DNA of 64,000 nucleotides, from positions 1 through 64,000 of the forward strand of contig JADNRY010000212.1 in NCBI GenBank assembly GCA_015501585.1, in the 5' to 3' direction. Made by a program: the position numbers and the translations under genes. The stretch is from Rhodocollybia butyracea (taxonomy: Eukaryota > Basidiomycota > Agaricomycetes > Agaricales > Omphalotaceae). The notes beneath the pieces are model-generated. The model had not been told where the DNA came from. It made no database searches and worked only from the letters and a program-made list of their open reading frames with translations. Shown in pieces: positions 1 through 9,578 of this stretch (the first letter of the stretch is position 1; the number at the start of each line of letters is the position of its first letter).

Positions 1-340
1 AGCTACTTCAGGAGTCTTGCTCGAGCTGTCATGGGCTCCCCCGGTGATATAATACAGTGCGGTGATGCGTTTTTCGACATCCACCTTGCATCTTTAGGTG
101 AATGACTCAGGGAAGGCCGAGAAAAAATCAAATTTTACCTCAGCATTATCGTTGACGTGGCCGGTGGATTCTGGGTTGCGCTCAACGATGCCATTGTTGA
201 TGCCTAGGGCTCAACCGTGGAGTTAGAAACGAAGTGATCCAAAATTTGGAGACGCGGGCAAGCTCACCGTTCAAAAGAGGCGCAGCTTGAACAGCAACAA
301 GGACAAGAGTGACGGTAGCCATGAAGATGTTGGAACGCAT
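1..340 (-). CDS. Secreted repeat-precursor peptide (dikaritin-like RiPP precursor), 3' part cut by window edge
   Basis: Start ATG at 340. Exons 340-268, 203-139 and 84-1 join in frame through GT-AG introns at 204-267 and 85-138, and the coding region continues beyond base 1. The first 24 residues form a signal peptide (MRSNIF, then a hydrophobic run ending VQAAPLLN) closely matching that of the precursor gene at 6676-8141; the first intron sits at the same place, after one base of codon 25. Exon 3 opens with V-D-V-E-K-R, a Kex2-type dibasic site, followed by I-T-A-L-Y-Y-I-T-G-G. The core Y-Y-I-T matches the Y-D-I-T of the other gene. Unlike that gene, there is no intron directly after the core: the frame runs on through a Ser-rich stretch to the edge. 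Inferred role: precursor of a Kex2-released, possibly UstYa-modified peptide. The number of cores is unknown because the gene is incomplete. Confidence 0.72.
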
Positions 341-420
341 GGTGAATGTAAGTAGTACTGATCTCGAGAATGTGGTGCACTGACAAGACTCGATGCTGAA
401 AGCTCACTCCATTCTTTCTG

Positions 421-429
421 ACTTTTATA
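421..429 (-). promoter_or_regulatory. TATA box of the edge precursor gene
   Basis: On the minus strand TATAAAAGT lies about 80 nt upstream of the ATG at 340, inside the motif GATGTATAAAAG. The precursor gene at 6676-8141 has GATGTATATAAG at nearly the same distance. Shared promoter sequence fits paralogy and similar expression. Confidence 0.5.
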
Positions 430-589
430 CATCGCATGCTCGAAATTCCCCTCCAGTTTTTGGCCATTGCAGCACATGCGTATCATGCGTCGAATACCAG
501 TTCTCCTGGCTTCGAGAAACAGATACAGTAAAACCTTAGCCAGCACTTAATCTAGCACATGGGGTCGGTTCACTAGAGTCTCCACTCGA

Positions 590-755
590 TTTTAGTGAAT
601 CGCTGTACTGGCTCCGGAGTGAAATCGACACTCGATGCTTCAGAGTTGGTACACCGATTTCCTCGATAAATCGCCATACTAGCTCCGGATAAAAAACCCG
701 TGGAATCGACACTCGATGTTTCAGACTTGGTATACCTATTTCCTTGATGAGTCAA
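590..755. repeat. Imperfect tandem duplication, unit about 90 bp
   Basis: Two adjacent imperfect copies of a segment containing GCTCCGGA, then AATCGACACTCGATG, then a TTGGTAYACC-TTTCCT motif are visible. No coding frame is consistent across both copies. Function unknown. Confidence 0.6.
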
Positions 756-1653
756 GTAAAAATCAGGTGTCACCGTGTCGAATGGATTTTACAGTGTGGG
801 TGCCCAAATTGAACTTCCGGCTCTTTAATCCCGAATGGATCGACTTTCTGACCACCCTTCTGATAGAATACAGCTCGAAGCTGGCGTTTTCTACGGAGGT
901 CTCGTTGGGCCAATTGATTCGAAACAGCAAAAAAAATATCCTGGTGAACGAAAGGAAAAAAAACCGGGACGCTGGTGATTTTCGACTATCAGTACGACTA
1001 GTACATGTTTACCTTCCGAGACAACGCTAACCATCATTTGGCAGGGGACTCACACAGTCACCCTCGCGATAGGAATGGAGATAGGTAAGTAGAGGCTCGT
1101 AGAGGTAGGTCAGGGTAGGTCCTGTCCTACGAAACTGTAAACATTTCACCATCAGGAAATCTAGGCTCTTGGCATCTTCGAATCAGTTCGATCTCGATGA
1201 TGGCGAGGAAGTTGCTCCTGTCAAACGAGGTCGCGGCCAGCTCAAGTACTCAAGAAAACACAGGTCAGAATGTAAACCCATTGATCCTTTGGGTCATTTG
1301 GATAATACGTATGTAGATTTATATCATAAAAACTCCCTTGAGAACAGCCAGACGCAAAGAACAGGCAAAGCTAGGCAAAGACGCAGGACAACATGAGGAA
1401 AAGCATCAAAAGCATCAAATGGAGCACTCGGTACTGTCAAAATTCTATTGTTCGAATTTCACTCGAAAAAATTTGAGATAGACTATTCGCTACTTGGTTG
1501 GCCCAACTACTTATGGAGACTTTCATCAACTGTTCCATGTCAGCCCAAGCGACGCCGTTGAGATATATTCAAACATCGATCATAGCGAATTTTACACCTT
1601 TTTCATTTTTGGGTGCGCAGCCCGGGACAAAAATCTCCACTTCTATCAGGACC
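756..1653. other. Intergenic stretch, no supported gene
   Basis: Short open frames exist at 716-1030 and 1169-1396 on the plus strand. The second encodes an acidic stretch followed by KRGRG and other basic residues. Neither has recognisable homology or convincing splicing, so no gene is called. A remnant gene 5' of the mannosyltransferase cannot be excluded. Confidence 0.3.
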
Positions 1654-3367
1654 ATGAACACCGTCGCGTTGGGAAGAAGGCGTTATGGTATTCTACTATG
1701 CCTGGTAACAGTTTGTTGCTCGATGTGCAATTCCCCGATTTATTTGTGTGCTATACAGGTCGGAGCAATAATCTATATGACTGGCATATTCTTGCAAGAC
1801 AAAGACCTCTTTCAGCACAAAGACCTACCCGTTGATCACAAGATGCGAGCAGGAGAAGGGACTGCAAATGCAACACTTGTCTTCCTGGCTAGAAATTCAG
1901 ATCTTTCAGGCGTGCTGAGCAGTATGCAGCACGTAGAAAACCATTTCAATAAACGATTTGGATATCCATGGGTTTTCTTGAACGAGGAAGAGTTTAGTCT
2001 GGAGTTTAAATCGTACGTCGCTAGAAAAGGAGTTTACACTTTGGTTTATTGACGCTTTCCCTTATCTTAGTGCCGTCAAAGAGCAGACCTCTGCGACAGT
2101 ATCATTTGGTCTCATTCCAAAGGATCATTGGTACCAACCAGATTGGATCGACGAAGAAAGAGCAACCCAAGGTCGAAAGGAAATGGCAGCCGCAAACATC
2201 ATCTATGCTGGTGTGTCGTGTCATTTGCATATGTCCAGTTATTTGACATTTCATTATAGACAACGTACCATATCGCAACATGTGTCGATTCAACTCGGGG
2301 GTGGGTCAACAGGTAGCAGGACAGGGCCTAGCTGACCATTAATTATAGTTCTTCTTCAAACATCCTCTCCTCCAACCTTATCGCTACTACTGGCGAGTCG
2401 AGTGCGTGCCATCCTCCAGTACATCCTCCTTTCCGGCTTATGTCTCTTTCTTTTCCAGGCCAGATATACAATATTTCTGTGATGTGACCTACGATCCATT
2501 CGACTATTTGCGCGATAACAACAAAACCTATGGTTGGTTCGTGCTTCTGTAGTAGGAACTCGATCTTAAAGCCCCCCTTCTCCTCCTCTCTCATCCAGGT
2601 TTCACGATATCGTTCTACGAGTGGGAGAAGACGATACCCACGTTATGGGCCACCCTCAAAGGTCTGCTCCCGTGCTATCACTTTTGTGTACCTGGTACTG
2701 ATTTCATGGTATCTATAGAATTCATGGATCTTCATCCTCAATATATCGCTCCAGCAAATGCTATGAGCTATCTCAGCGATGACGGCGGAGAAACGTACAA
2801 TCTGTGCCACTGTACACGAGGTCCTGTATTTTCTTTCCTATATACTGATCGCGGTTTTACTAGTCTGGAGCAATTTTGAGATAGCCGATATGGACTTCTG
2901 GAGAGGCGAAGCGTATCAAAAGTTTTTCGAGTTTTTAGATTCCAAGGGCGGATTTTATTATGAGGCGAGTAATCCGCTGTTCCCTTCGTTTATCGTAAAA
3001 ACTAAACCAAGTCAACTCTTTTTCCTTCGTAGAGGTGAGAGTTTGGGTTTTGTCTTCGCATTGCGAGGGCTGAAGCAAACATAAAACTAGGTGGGGAGAT
3101 GCCCCGGTCCACAGCATAGCGGCCGCACTCTTTATGCCAAAAGATCAACTTCATTTCTTCCGAGATATAGGCTACCGGCACGGACCCTTCCAACACTGCC
3201 CCAAAGGCCAGGATTGGAACGACGGGAAATGCACTTGCCAGTCTTGGGATACACTTGGTGCGCCTCCTTACTTTCCTCTTTGTTGTGCCTTCAGAATGCT
3301 GACGTTGGGCTGCACAGACTACGCGTCTCAGTCATGTATACCTCGCTATGAAAAGATGTTTCATTGA
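1654..3367 (+). CDS. Alpha-1,2-mannosyltransferase, GT15 (Kre2/Mnt1/Ktr) family
   Basis: Type II Golgi glycosyltransferase that extends O- and N-linked mannan from GDP-mannose. Exons: 1654-1704, 1759-2012, 2071-2210, 2260-2300, 2349-2401, 2459-2532, 2599-2661, 2719-2811, 2864-2964, 3033-3034, 3091-3257, 3318-3367; they sum to 1089 nt (362 aa) with consistent phases. The N-terminus is a short cytosolic tail plus a membrane anchor (ILLCLVGAIIYMTGIFL). Family blocks appear in order: NATLVFLARNSDLSGV, RFGYPWVFLN, YYWRVEPDIQYFCD (metal-site glutamate region), YNLCHFWSNFEIADMDFWR, and RWGDAPVHSIAAALF. The C-terminus has the usual CxC...SCxPRY pattern. It is shorter than yeast Kre2 because the stem is short. 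The block YERWGD is only in frame if a 2-nt exon (3033-3034) is used between a GC-AG intron (2965-3032) and a GT-AG intron (3035-3090). Otherwise the gene is frame-shifted there. Confidence 0.88.
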
Positions 3368-3996
3368 ATTGGTTCGGCTGGCTGAATCAGAACTGGCTCC
3401 ATGTGTGCTTTCCTCGTATTGTATATAGATGTTAACCTATATTCATGAAATCTCAGCTACAATAATCATACTCAATAAATAGTGATTAAATGGGAGATAT
3501 GGATTTCGCAACTCTAACAATGGCCGAACGGGCACTAGGACGTTCGAATGAAGTGAAGTGGGGTCGTTTAGTCGGTTTACTCATTAAGGGATGTCAAAGC
3601 TAGTTTTACGGACTTGGAATGACACGTCATTTGTCCTTATTTGTCCTGCCTACGAAGGAGTGCTGCTTAATTATGTCCTAACTTGGGGCTTCTTACTGTA
3701 TTTGTCGTACGAAGGTAGTGAGGCTCTGGTAGTCAGATATATTGGTTACTCGGTCCGAGTTAAATCGTTGTCCCACCTCTAGAGTAGCATCAATTCATGC
3801 TCCAAAATCGACATCAACTGACTTGATCAACTCAGAATTAACCTAGCAAATTACATCCCGACTCCTGACGGTAATGCGTCATACAGTTCCCTACTCAAAT
3901 CCCGCTTGCTCAGCCTGACATGCAAGTCTAATCGCCAAAGCATGAAAAGAGAATTAGATTAATATACAGTACTCATTCGAACTATTCAATGGTGGT
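3368..3996. other. Intergenic region between convergent genes
   Basis: The region lies between the 3' ends of the plus-strand mannosyltransferase and the minus-strand actin gene. It is AT-rich. A plus-strand open frame at 3591-3782 has no recognised similarity or splice context. Polyadenylation signals are presumed but none is distinctive. Confidence 0.4.
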
Positions 3997-5602
3997 TTAG
4001 AAGCACTCTGAAAATTGATGGTGAGTCGAAGTCGGTCAAGAGGAACATATAAACTCACTGCGGTGAACTATTGCTGGACCCGATTCGTCATATTCTTGCT
4101 TGGAGATCCAGAGGTTTTGGAAGGTAGACAGAGAAGCCAAGATGGATCCACCGATCCAAACAGAGTATTTTCTCTCGGGCGGGGCAACAATCTTGACCTT
4201 GAGAGAGAGCAGAAAATCAATATCAGGTAAACAGAGTCCAAATAAGTAGGATATACCTTCATACTCGACGGAGCAAGAGAAGTGAGTTCCTTCTGCATAC
4301 GATCTGCCAGTCCAGGGTACATGGTAGTACCTCCGGATAAGACGATGTTGGAGTACAAGTCCCGACGTACATCGAGGTCACATTTCAATATCGAGTCGTA
4401 TCTGGCGAGATATCTCAGTAACATAGAAACGGAAGTGACCTGATAGGCTTACACAGTCTGATGAATCCCGGAAGCTTCCAAACCCATCATATGAGGCTGG
4501 AAGAGCGTTTCGGGCGCTCGGAATCTAATGTGCGCAGTTAGAAATGTGATAGTGACGGATAATGTAGAGAGATCTGACCGCTCGTTCCCTATAGTGATGA
4601 CATTACCATCTGGTAATTCGTAGTTCTTCTCCAAGGCAGATGAGCTCGCTGCTGTTTGTAGCTCTTGATCAAAATCAAGGGCGACGTAGCAGAGCTTCTC
4701 TTTGATATCTCTCACAATCTCGTGTTCCGCAGTGGTTGTGAACTGATACCCTCGCTCCGTAAGGTTCTTGACAAGCTGGGAGGTTAAATCCCTGCCAGCG
4801 AGATCCAGACGCATGATAGAATGAGGAAGGGCGAATCCTTCGTAGATAGGTACGACGTGTGTGACACCTGGCGGAACGATAAGAATGGAATTTAGGACAT
4901 CGAAGATAAGTGAAACGCACCATCGCCGGAATCCAAAACTACACCAGTCGTACGCCCCGAAGCGTATAACGAGAGAACTGCTTGAATTTGAACGTAGAAG
5001 GCTGGCGCATTGAAAGTCTCGAACATGATTTGAGTCATCTTCTCTCTGTTGCTTTTGGGATTGAGGGGGGCTTCCGTAAGAAGGATAGGATGTTCTTCGG
5101 GAGCTACGCGGAGCTCGTTGTAGAATGTGTGGTGCCAGATTTTTGACATGTCGTCCCAGTTGGTGACAATGCCATGTTCGATTGGATATTTGAGACTGAG
5201 AATTCCACGTTTGGCTTGGGCTTCATCGCTGGAAAGGATATGAATATCACGAAAGATACGATGTGAGCACAAAATTACCCGATGTACGAGTCTTTGCCAG
5301 TCACGCCAATCATTACGCCTTGCTGCCGTGGTCTACCAACGATAGAGCTAGATTTAGGGTGAGCTGACTGGAGATGGTATTGAACGGTCTGGGCCACGTA
5401 CGGAAATACGGCTCGAGGAGCATCGTCACCAGCGACTGAAGCAACGTTAGCACATCGGGGAACTGTTATGTCTGCTGGGACCTACATCCGGCTTTGCACA
5501 TTCCAGATCCATTGTCAATAACCTTTCAAGCAACAGAGTCAGAGACGAGCGTGGTGCAACGGAAGATAGGAGCTTTACCAGAGCTGCAATGTCGTCTTCC
5601 AT
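3997..5602 (-). CDS. Actin, divergent paralog, complete 375 aa
   Basis: Exons on the minus strand: 5602-5579, 5522-5486, 5435-5402, 5347-5279, 5228-4921, 4867-4579, 4524-4453, 4401-4257, 4197-4059, 4007-3997. The sum is 1128 nt, giving exactly 375 aa, the canonical actin length. Nearly every block is recognisable: [94 protein letters not shown], and C-terminal VHRKCF. All nine introns are 50-59 nt. It forms filaments and binds ATP; nucleotide-loop and phosphate-loop residues are present. It departs from textbook actin: VGRPRQQG where canonical actin has VGRPRHQG (His40 to Gln), [12 protein letters not shown] instead of MVGMGQKDSYVG, and [11 protein letters not shown] instead of RDLTDYLMKIL. 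It therefore looks like a fast-evolving second actin rather than the housekeeping copy. No frame damage was seen. Confidence 0.93.
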
Positions 5603-6675
5603 TGTTACAGGAGGTTGGAGAGTGTTAAGTAAAGATGGCTTGGGAGAAAGGTTTTCGAGATTTTATACTTGGAAACAACGAGTCAGCGATTTGCTGAGCG
5701 TGCTGCGGCTGGGAGATTTATGCCAAGAGGCGCACCGTAGTTGGCGATCATGAAGCGTGGCTGTGGTTATATATCCCGTTCAACCAACCTGTAACCCCTT
5801 TCCGCGCAGCAACTCGGTAGTCGGAAAAATGCTCGGTAGTCGGAAATTTACCCCATACCCTCCCACACGTTAGTAGTATAGATTTGCCCTTGTAATCCGG
5901 CGTTCATCAATCACTGTTGGTACTATTCACTTGCAGCTGCTAGGCTATGTCTTGAACAGGTTTGTGAAATGCTGCCTGTTCCTCTGTTGCGTATGGAATT
6001 GGAAAGTCGTAGCGCTGCGACGATCCACGATCGGGAGCGAGTTGAGTCAAATGTTATTTTGCCACTTGACGACGTTTCAGATCTGCCTCCATGTTGTAGA
6101 ATCAATGTTTAATCTCATACGGAGGCATGGGGTTTTGAGCACTTCACGGCAGCTGGCGGGCCCTTTTTCGTTTGCTATGAGTGGCAATTTCCGGTGTCAG
6201 ATGGTCAAAAATTTGGAAGGAGACTCGGCCACTCGACCATGTGCATGAACAAAGGTAGGGAGATTTAGGTGTTTCCAGCGCAGTCCAGTGCAAAGATTGG
6301 TGTGCTGGCGGCACAGCCACTAAAAAGAAGCCGAAATCACCGACTACCTCCGAATGCCGTCACTCATAGTACTCATGTCGCGTGGCGAATGTCCGGCAAA
6401 GGCAACGATTACGATTATCCACGCTTGTTTAGATAACGTTTAATATTCAGTTGGTGGTTGGGCCGATATAGGATGCATCCACAGCTAGAGTCATGCGTCG
6501 GGTCGAATTATTCGGTCTAAACGATTCCGGTCTAAACGATTCAAGTGTTACATAGAATTGAAAAACTATCGGCTTGTACAAGGAAAATTAAATCAAGAGT
6601 GTTCAGCTGTATCGCGGTTAGGAAGGATCTGGAAATATCCAAGGCACTACGCGAAAATGTTCATCGATGAAAGCT
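5603..6675. other. Intergenic region, actin promoter side and 3' side of precursor gene
   Basis: It contains the actin 5' flank and a stretch (5900-6420) with weak open frames on both strands (5931-6248 plus, 5923-6105 minus), neither recognisable. No RNA gene or mobile element was identified. Confidence 0.35.
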
Positions 6676-8141
6676 TTACTCGTCGATGTCTCCTCCCTTG
6701 CATGTTTTAGTCAGGAAGACAGTGAGTTAGGAGAGGTTTTCGAAAGCTTACAGTGATATCGTAGCCCTTTCTATCGCGTTTTTCGACGTCGCCGCCCTTT
6801 TATTTCCAGGTCAGTAAGTTAGCGGAGAATGAGTATTTAAACCTACAGTGATGTCATATCCCTTCCTGTCGCGCTTTTCAACGTCGCCGCCCTTTGCATT
6901 TTCAGGTTATTAAGTTAGCGGATGGCTCTGTGTTCTGCAACCTACCGTGATATCGTAGCCTTTCCTGTCCCGTTTCTCAACCACGTCTCCCCCCTTGCAC
7001 CTTTCGGTCAGTAAGTTGAAGGAGGATGAATAGTGAGGCCTACAGTGATATCGTAACCTTTCCTGTCACGCTTTTCGACGTCGCCACCCTTTGCGTTTTC
7101 AGGTCAGTAAGCTAACGAAGGATGCACATTGGAACCTACAGTGATATCATAGCCTTTCCTGTCGCGCTGTTCGATTTCGACATCGCCACCCTTCATATTT
7201 TCAACTTGGTAAGTTGGTGGAGGATGGGCATCGAAACTTACAGTGATATCATAGCCTTTCCTGTCGCGCTGTTCGATTTCGACATCGCCACCCTTCATAT
7301 TTTCAACTTGGTAAGTTGGTGGAGGATGGGCATCGAAACTTACAGTGATATCATAGCCTTTCCTGTCGCGCTGTTCGATTTCGACATCGCCACCCTTCAT
7401 ATTTTCAACTTGGTAAGTTAGTGGAGGATGGGTATCAAAACTTACAGTGATATCGTAGCCTTTCCTGTCGCGCCTTTCAACGTCCCCACCCTTTAAATTC
7501 ATCTTTTGATCAGTAAGCTGGCAGAGGAAGAGTATTAAAACCTACAGTGATGTCGTAGCCTTTCCTGTCACGTTTTTCTACGTCGCCACCCTTTGCATTT
7601 TCTGGTTAGAAAATTAATGAAGGATGAGCATTGAAACCTACAGTGATATCATAGCCTTTCCTGTCGCGCTGTTCGATCTCGACATCGCCACCCTTCGCAT
7701 TTTCTGGTTAGTAAGTTGGCGGAGGATGGGTGTCAAAACCTACAGTGATATCGTAGCCTTTCCTGTCGCGCCTTTCAACATCTCCACCCTTTTCATCTTT
7801 TGGTCAGTAACCTGGCAGAGGGGGAATATTGAAACTTACAGTGATATCGTAACCTTTCCTGTCCCGTTTTTCAACCTCCTCTTCCCCTCCTCCCTTGCAT
7901 ATACTTGTCAATAGGTTGGCGAAGGACGAGCATCGAAACTTACGGTGATATCATAACCTTTCCTGTCGCGTCTTTCGACAGCAATGGCATTGATGTCTAG
8001 AGTCCGGCCATTGGATCAGAGAAATGGAGGACAACAATGAACAAATGTCGGGACGCAGCCAAGCTCACCGTTTACAAGAGGAGAAGCCTGGACAGCAACC
8101 AAGACAAGAGCAAGGGTAGTCAGGAAGATGCTTGAACGCAT
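6676..8141 (-). CDS. Secreted multi-core peptide precursor (dikaritin/UstA-like RiPP precursor), one core repeat per exon
   Basis: Start ATG at 8141, stop at 6676-6678. Exons: 8141-8069, 7996-7944, 7893-7840, 7788-7744, 7692-7642, 7590-7546, 7490-7446, 7394-7344, 7292-7242, 7190-7140, 7088-7044, 6993-6946, 6891-6847, 6796-6752, 6696-6676. They sum to 723 nt, 240 aa. Exon 1 encodes a signal peptide (MRSSIF, hydrophobic run, VQASPLVN). Exons 2-14 each end in DRKGYDIT; exons 4-14 have the form GGDVE(KR, RR or IEQR)DRKGYDIT. The last exon encodes GGDIDE and stop. Introns after the first are phase 0 and 50-55 nt. Each core is preceded by KR (6), RR (3) or QR (4), fitting Kex2 processing in the Golgi. 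The Y-x-I core resembles ustiloxin and phomopsin cores, whose Tyr and Ile side chains are joined by UstYa-type oxidases; a UstYa homolog starts 2.2 kb away on the same strand. Product structure is inferred, not shown. Some introns may be retained (see findings). Confidence 0.82.
6697..7943 (-). repeat. Exon-plus-intron tandem array, unit about 96-105 bp (mostly 102)
   Basis: Each unit is one 45-54 nt core exon plus one intron of about 50 nt. Exons 8, 9 and 10 start their units exactly 102 bp apart (7344, 7242, 7140), and the units are almost letter-for-letter identical, including the introns. Other units differ by point changes and by 1-4 nt indels confined to the introns, or by whole codons (IEQ insertion, VE doubling) in the exons. 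Growth by unequal crossing-over of intron-exon units is the simplest explanation. Confidence 0.85.
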
Positions 8142-8206
8142 GATGTAGTCTTATGTAGTGATTTCGAGAAGAGCTCGATGCTGGTAGTTCAGTTCTTTCT
8201 TTCTAG

Positions 8207-8214
8207 CTTATATA
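8207..8214 (-). promoter_or_regulatory. TATA box of the multi-core precursor gene
   Basis: On the minus strand TATATAAG lies about 66 nt upstream of the ATG at 8141, in the context GATGTATATAAG. The paralog at the left edge has the equivalent GATGTATAAAAG. Confidence 0.55.
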
Positions 8215-9578
8215 CATCCTCGATTTTACCCGGTGGGAACGATTGGTGTCACTCATCCAATATTTGTCTCGCGAGGTAAGCAGTAAGACAAAAATCATCA
8301 TGTAAATTCAATGTGACTTCCGCCACATACCCCCGAAAGTTGCCTACATGGAATTAGAAGCTGAGCCGGGTGGGGCCTTCCACTTCTTTCCATTAATTTC
8401 CAAGATGGAGCAATGATGGAGCATCTTGCCTTAGAACCAGTTACTATTTAGCTTTTTGCCCGAGATTTTATTTTGCCGTTATAAGAGCTATCTCAGTGCT
8501 ATATCTCATAAGGCAAAGGTGCCTAAAGTTACTGAAATTTGCTGTTTTATCTGGTCGATTTGGCTTCCTTCCACTGGCAGGAGAGGGGAGCAGCATGACC
8601 GCTCACATCTTCTTACGGCTTCTTACGACCAGCTCGGTACCCAACTGTCCCCAGATCCACTGGTAACTGATGTTCTAAACGGCATTTGCAGTTCGGTCCC
8701 CAAATTCAACTAACATTCTTTTGAACAGCATTTGCATTGCGATCATCTTAATCGCGCTGGGGGACTCAAGAGTTCGCTAAAGCGGATGTCACCCCCCAAA
8801 TCGGGAATTCAGGTAGCTGTTACCGTGTCAATACAATGTTTCAGGACGTATTACTTATGGTCACCTATATAGTTTAGAGCAGAAAAATTCATGTATATTT
8901 GATGTATATACGACAATGCTGCAGTTTCAATGTTGGTTTGACGAGGTTGAACGGAGTTGAACAGCCCGATTTGGGTTGACATAGGTTGACATCAGTTTTA
9001 GCGGCCACTGACCCACTCCCAGATTACTACCACCTTTATTTAGATAGGATTCTCACATAATAATGTGGTATCAGATCGAGGAGCAAGCGAGGTACTGTAT
9101 TGGACTGAAGACTCATCGTGCGTCCTGGAGCTAGAAACATCAGCAAATTCGGAAAGGTATAGGAGGGTATAGGGTAAGATGGCAATATAGCCGCCATGCG
9201 CTATTCGATGGGAGCTTCGCGGCTTCACCCCGAAAGCAATAATATATAAAAGATTACCGAACCTGTCAGAACCAAACTGACGAGCGCCCTAAGCGAGGCT
9301 GGACAAGATACTTTTATATGTGAAAGCCTCCCGAACAGGATACGCCACATTTGAGACCAGGATCAACTCATCGAGCTGAATCGAGTAGCGAAAAGCTAGA
9401 AGTGACTGGTGTACATACAGCTCAATTTCAAAAAGAGACAAAAAACAAATAGAACCAGGCGCCATGCGGTTTGGAGTCCGATAGATTTGACCGACAGGAA
9501 TACTACCGCTACTTATATGGATCTGAGGCTGGTCGAAGTGATATAGTAATAATTCAGTTGTATACATCCAACTAACGA
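8215..9578. other. Intergenic region within the putative peptide cluster
   Basis: It lies between the precursor promoter and the 3' end of the UstYa-like gene. Open frames at 8456-8713 (plus) and 9040-9228 and 9289-9645 (minus) are short or overlap the real last UstYa exon. No tailoring enzyme such as a tyrosinase or methyltransferase was recognised. Confidence 0.4.

Noticed and set aside
716..1396. Plus-strand frames upstream of the mannosyltransferase
   Set aside because: One overlaps the tandem duplication at 590-755. The other lacks a stop/splice continuation and recognisable motifs.
7122..7914. Plus-strand open frames (7122-7421 and 7624-7914) through the repeat array
   Set aside because: They are antisense to the precursor exons and exist only because the 102-bp unit is a multiple of three. 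They have no start context, splicing or domain.
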